A DNA stretch of 49,661 nucleotides from Candidatus Brocadia sp. Its GTDB lineage: Bacteria > Planctomycetota > Brocadiia > Brocadiales > Brocadiaceae. The first letter of the stretch is position 1, and the number at the start of each line of letters is the position of its first letter. Positions 49,479 through 49,661 of the stretch are shown piece after piece. Made by a program: the position numbers and the translations under genes. The notes beneath the pieces are model-generated. The model saw only the letters and a list, made by a program, of their open reading frames with translations. It had not been told where the DNA came from and ran no database searches. The stretch is from NCBI GenBank assembly GCA_011525665.1, contig WYAU01000064.1:1-49661 (forward strand), read 5' to 3'.

Positions 49479-49661
49479 GTATGCGATTCGGATGACCTGT
49501 ATGCTCCAGGTAGTTCCAAAAAAGGTGAAGATTCCCTAGCGTGAGTTTATTATGGCCGAAGGCCAAAAGCATTATAACGTTAATATAGTCAATGTATTAG
49601 AGGGGTATTAATTGTATACACTAACACCCTGAAATTTCGGGAGATTCTTGTGGAAATCCTT
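49479..49661. other. Window end, no gene visible
   Basis: 183 bases after the last gene. A small hairpin TGGCC-GAA-GGCCA (49552-49564) is the only structure noticed. The next gene presumably starts beyond the window. Confidence 0.4.

Overview
The window (about 49.7 kb) is a gene-dense bacterial chromosome segment with moderate GC. Two features suggest a Planctomycetota anammox-type bacterium (Brocadiales, Kuenenia/Brocadia-like). One is a Rhesus-type ammonium transporter, rare in bacteria. The other is the general gene set: ferredoxin-thioredoxin reductase, hemA beside a cytochrome c assembly-type membrane protein, and many small sulfur and redox proteins. No hydrazine, nitrite or rRNA genes are present to prove this, so the assignment is an inference. 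I saw no tRNA, rRNA, CRISPR array or intact insertion sequence.

Region 1 (1-18.1 kb) is a surface-polysaccharide locus. It holds the end of a LamG-domain protein, a GT2 glycosyltransferase, and a nucleotide-sugar module (RfbF cytidylyltransferase, SDR epimerase, sugar C-methyltransferase). These are followed by a Wzm/Wzt ABC exporter whose ATPase carries a carbohydrate-recognition tail, a COG5610-type HAD protein, two GT4 glycosyltransferases, a tandem pair of C-methyltransferase-like proteins and a further methyltransferase. Two minus-strand genes are embedded: a lectin-like membrane protein and an outer-membrane beta-barrel protein. The likely product is a branched, methylated polysaccharide exported by the ABC-transporter route.

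Region 2 (18.2-25.7 kb) is a pyruvate dehydrogenase and lipoylation block: a MidA-like methyltransferase, a small ferritin-like protein, E1 alpha, E1 beta, E2, LipB, a protein with a lipid/protein-kinase-like active site, and LipA. The kinase-like gene between lipB and lipA is unexplained.

Region 3 (25.7-33.6 kb) is mixed: a PAS-GGDEF protein, NnrE, a VapBC pair whose toxin is broken by a one-base frameshift, a small exported protein, pyruvate kinase, an exported rhodanese, a MoeB/ThiF-type E1 enzyme and a Tat-exported DUF362 protein.

Region 4 (33.8-42.3 kb) holds a cupin lipoprotein with five SHOCT-like repeats, the Rh ammonium transporter behind a long untranslated leader with a sigma-54-like element, a GDT1 half-protein, TrpC, a thioredoxin/ferredoxin-thioredoxin reductase pair and a hemX-like/hemA pair.

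Region 5 (42.5-49.7 kb) starts with a sulfur-handling gene run: a DUF1858 redox-disulfide protein, an NFU protein, a cysteine-rich protein with an internal duplication, ThiF and a cysteine desulfurase. It continues with DnaJ, a tandem pair of UPF0114 membrane proteins and an uncharacterised protein whose coding sequence contains a perfect 19-bp hairpin followed by a T run.
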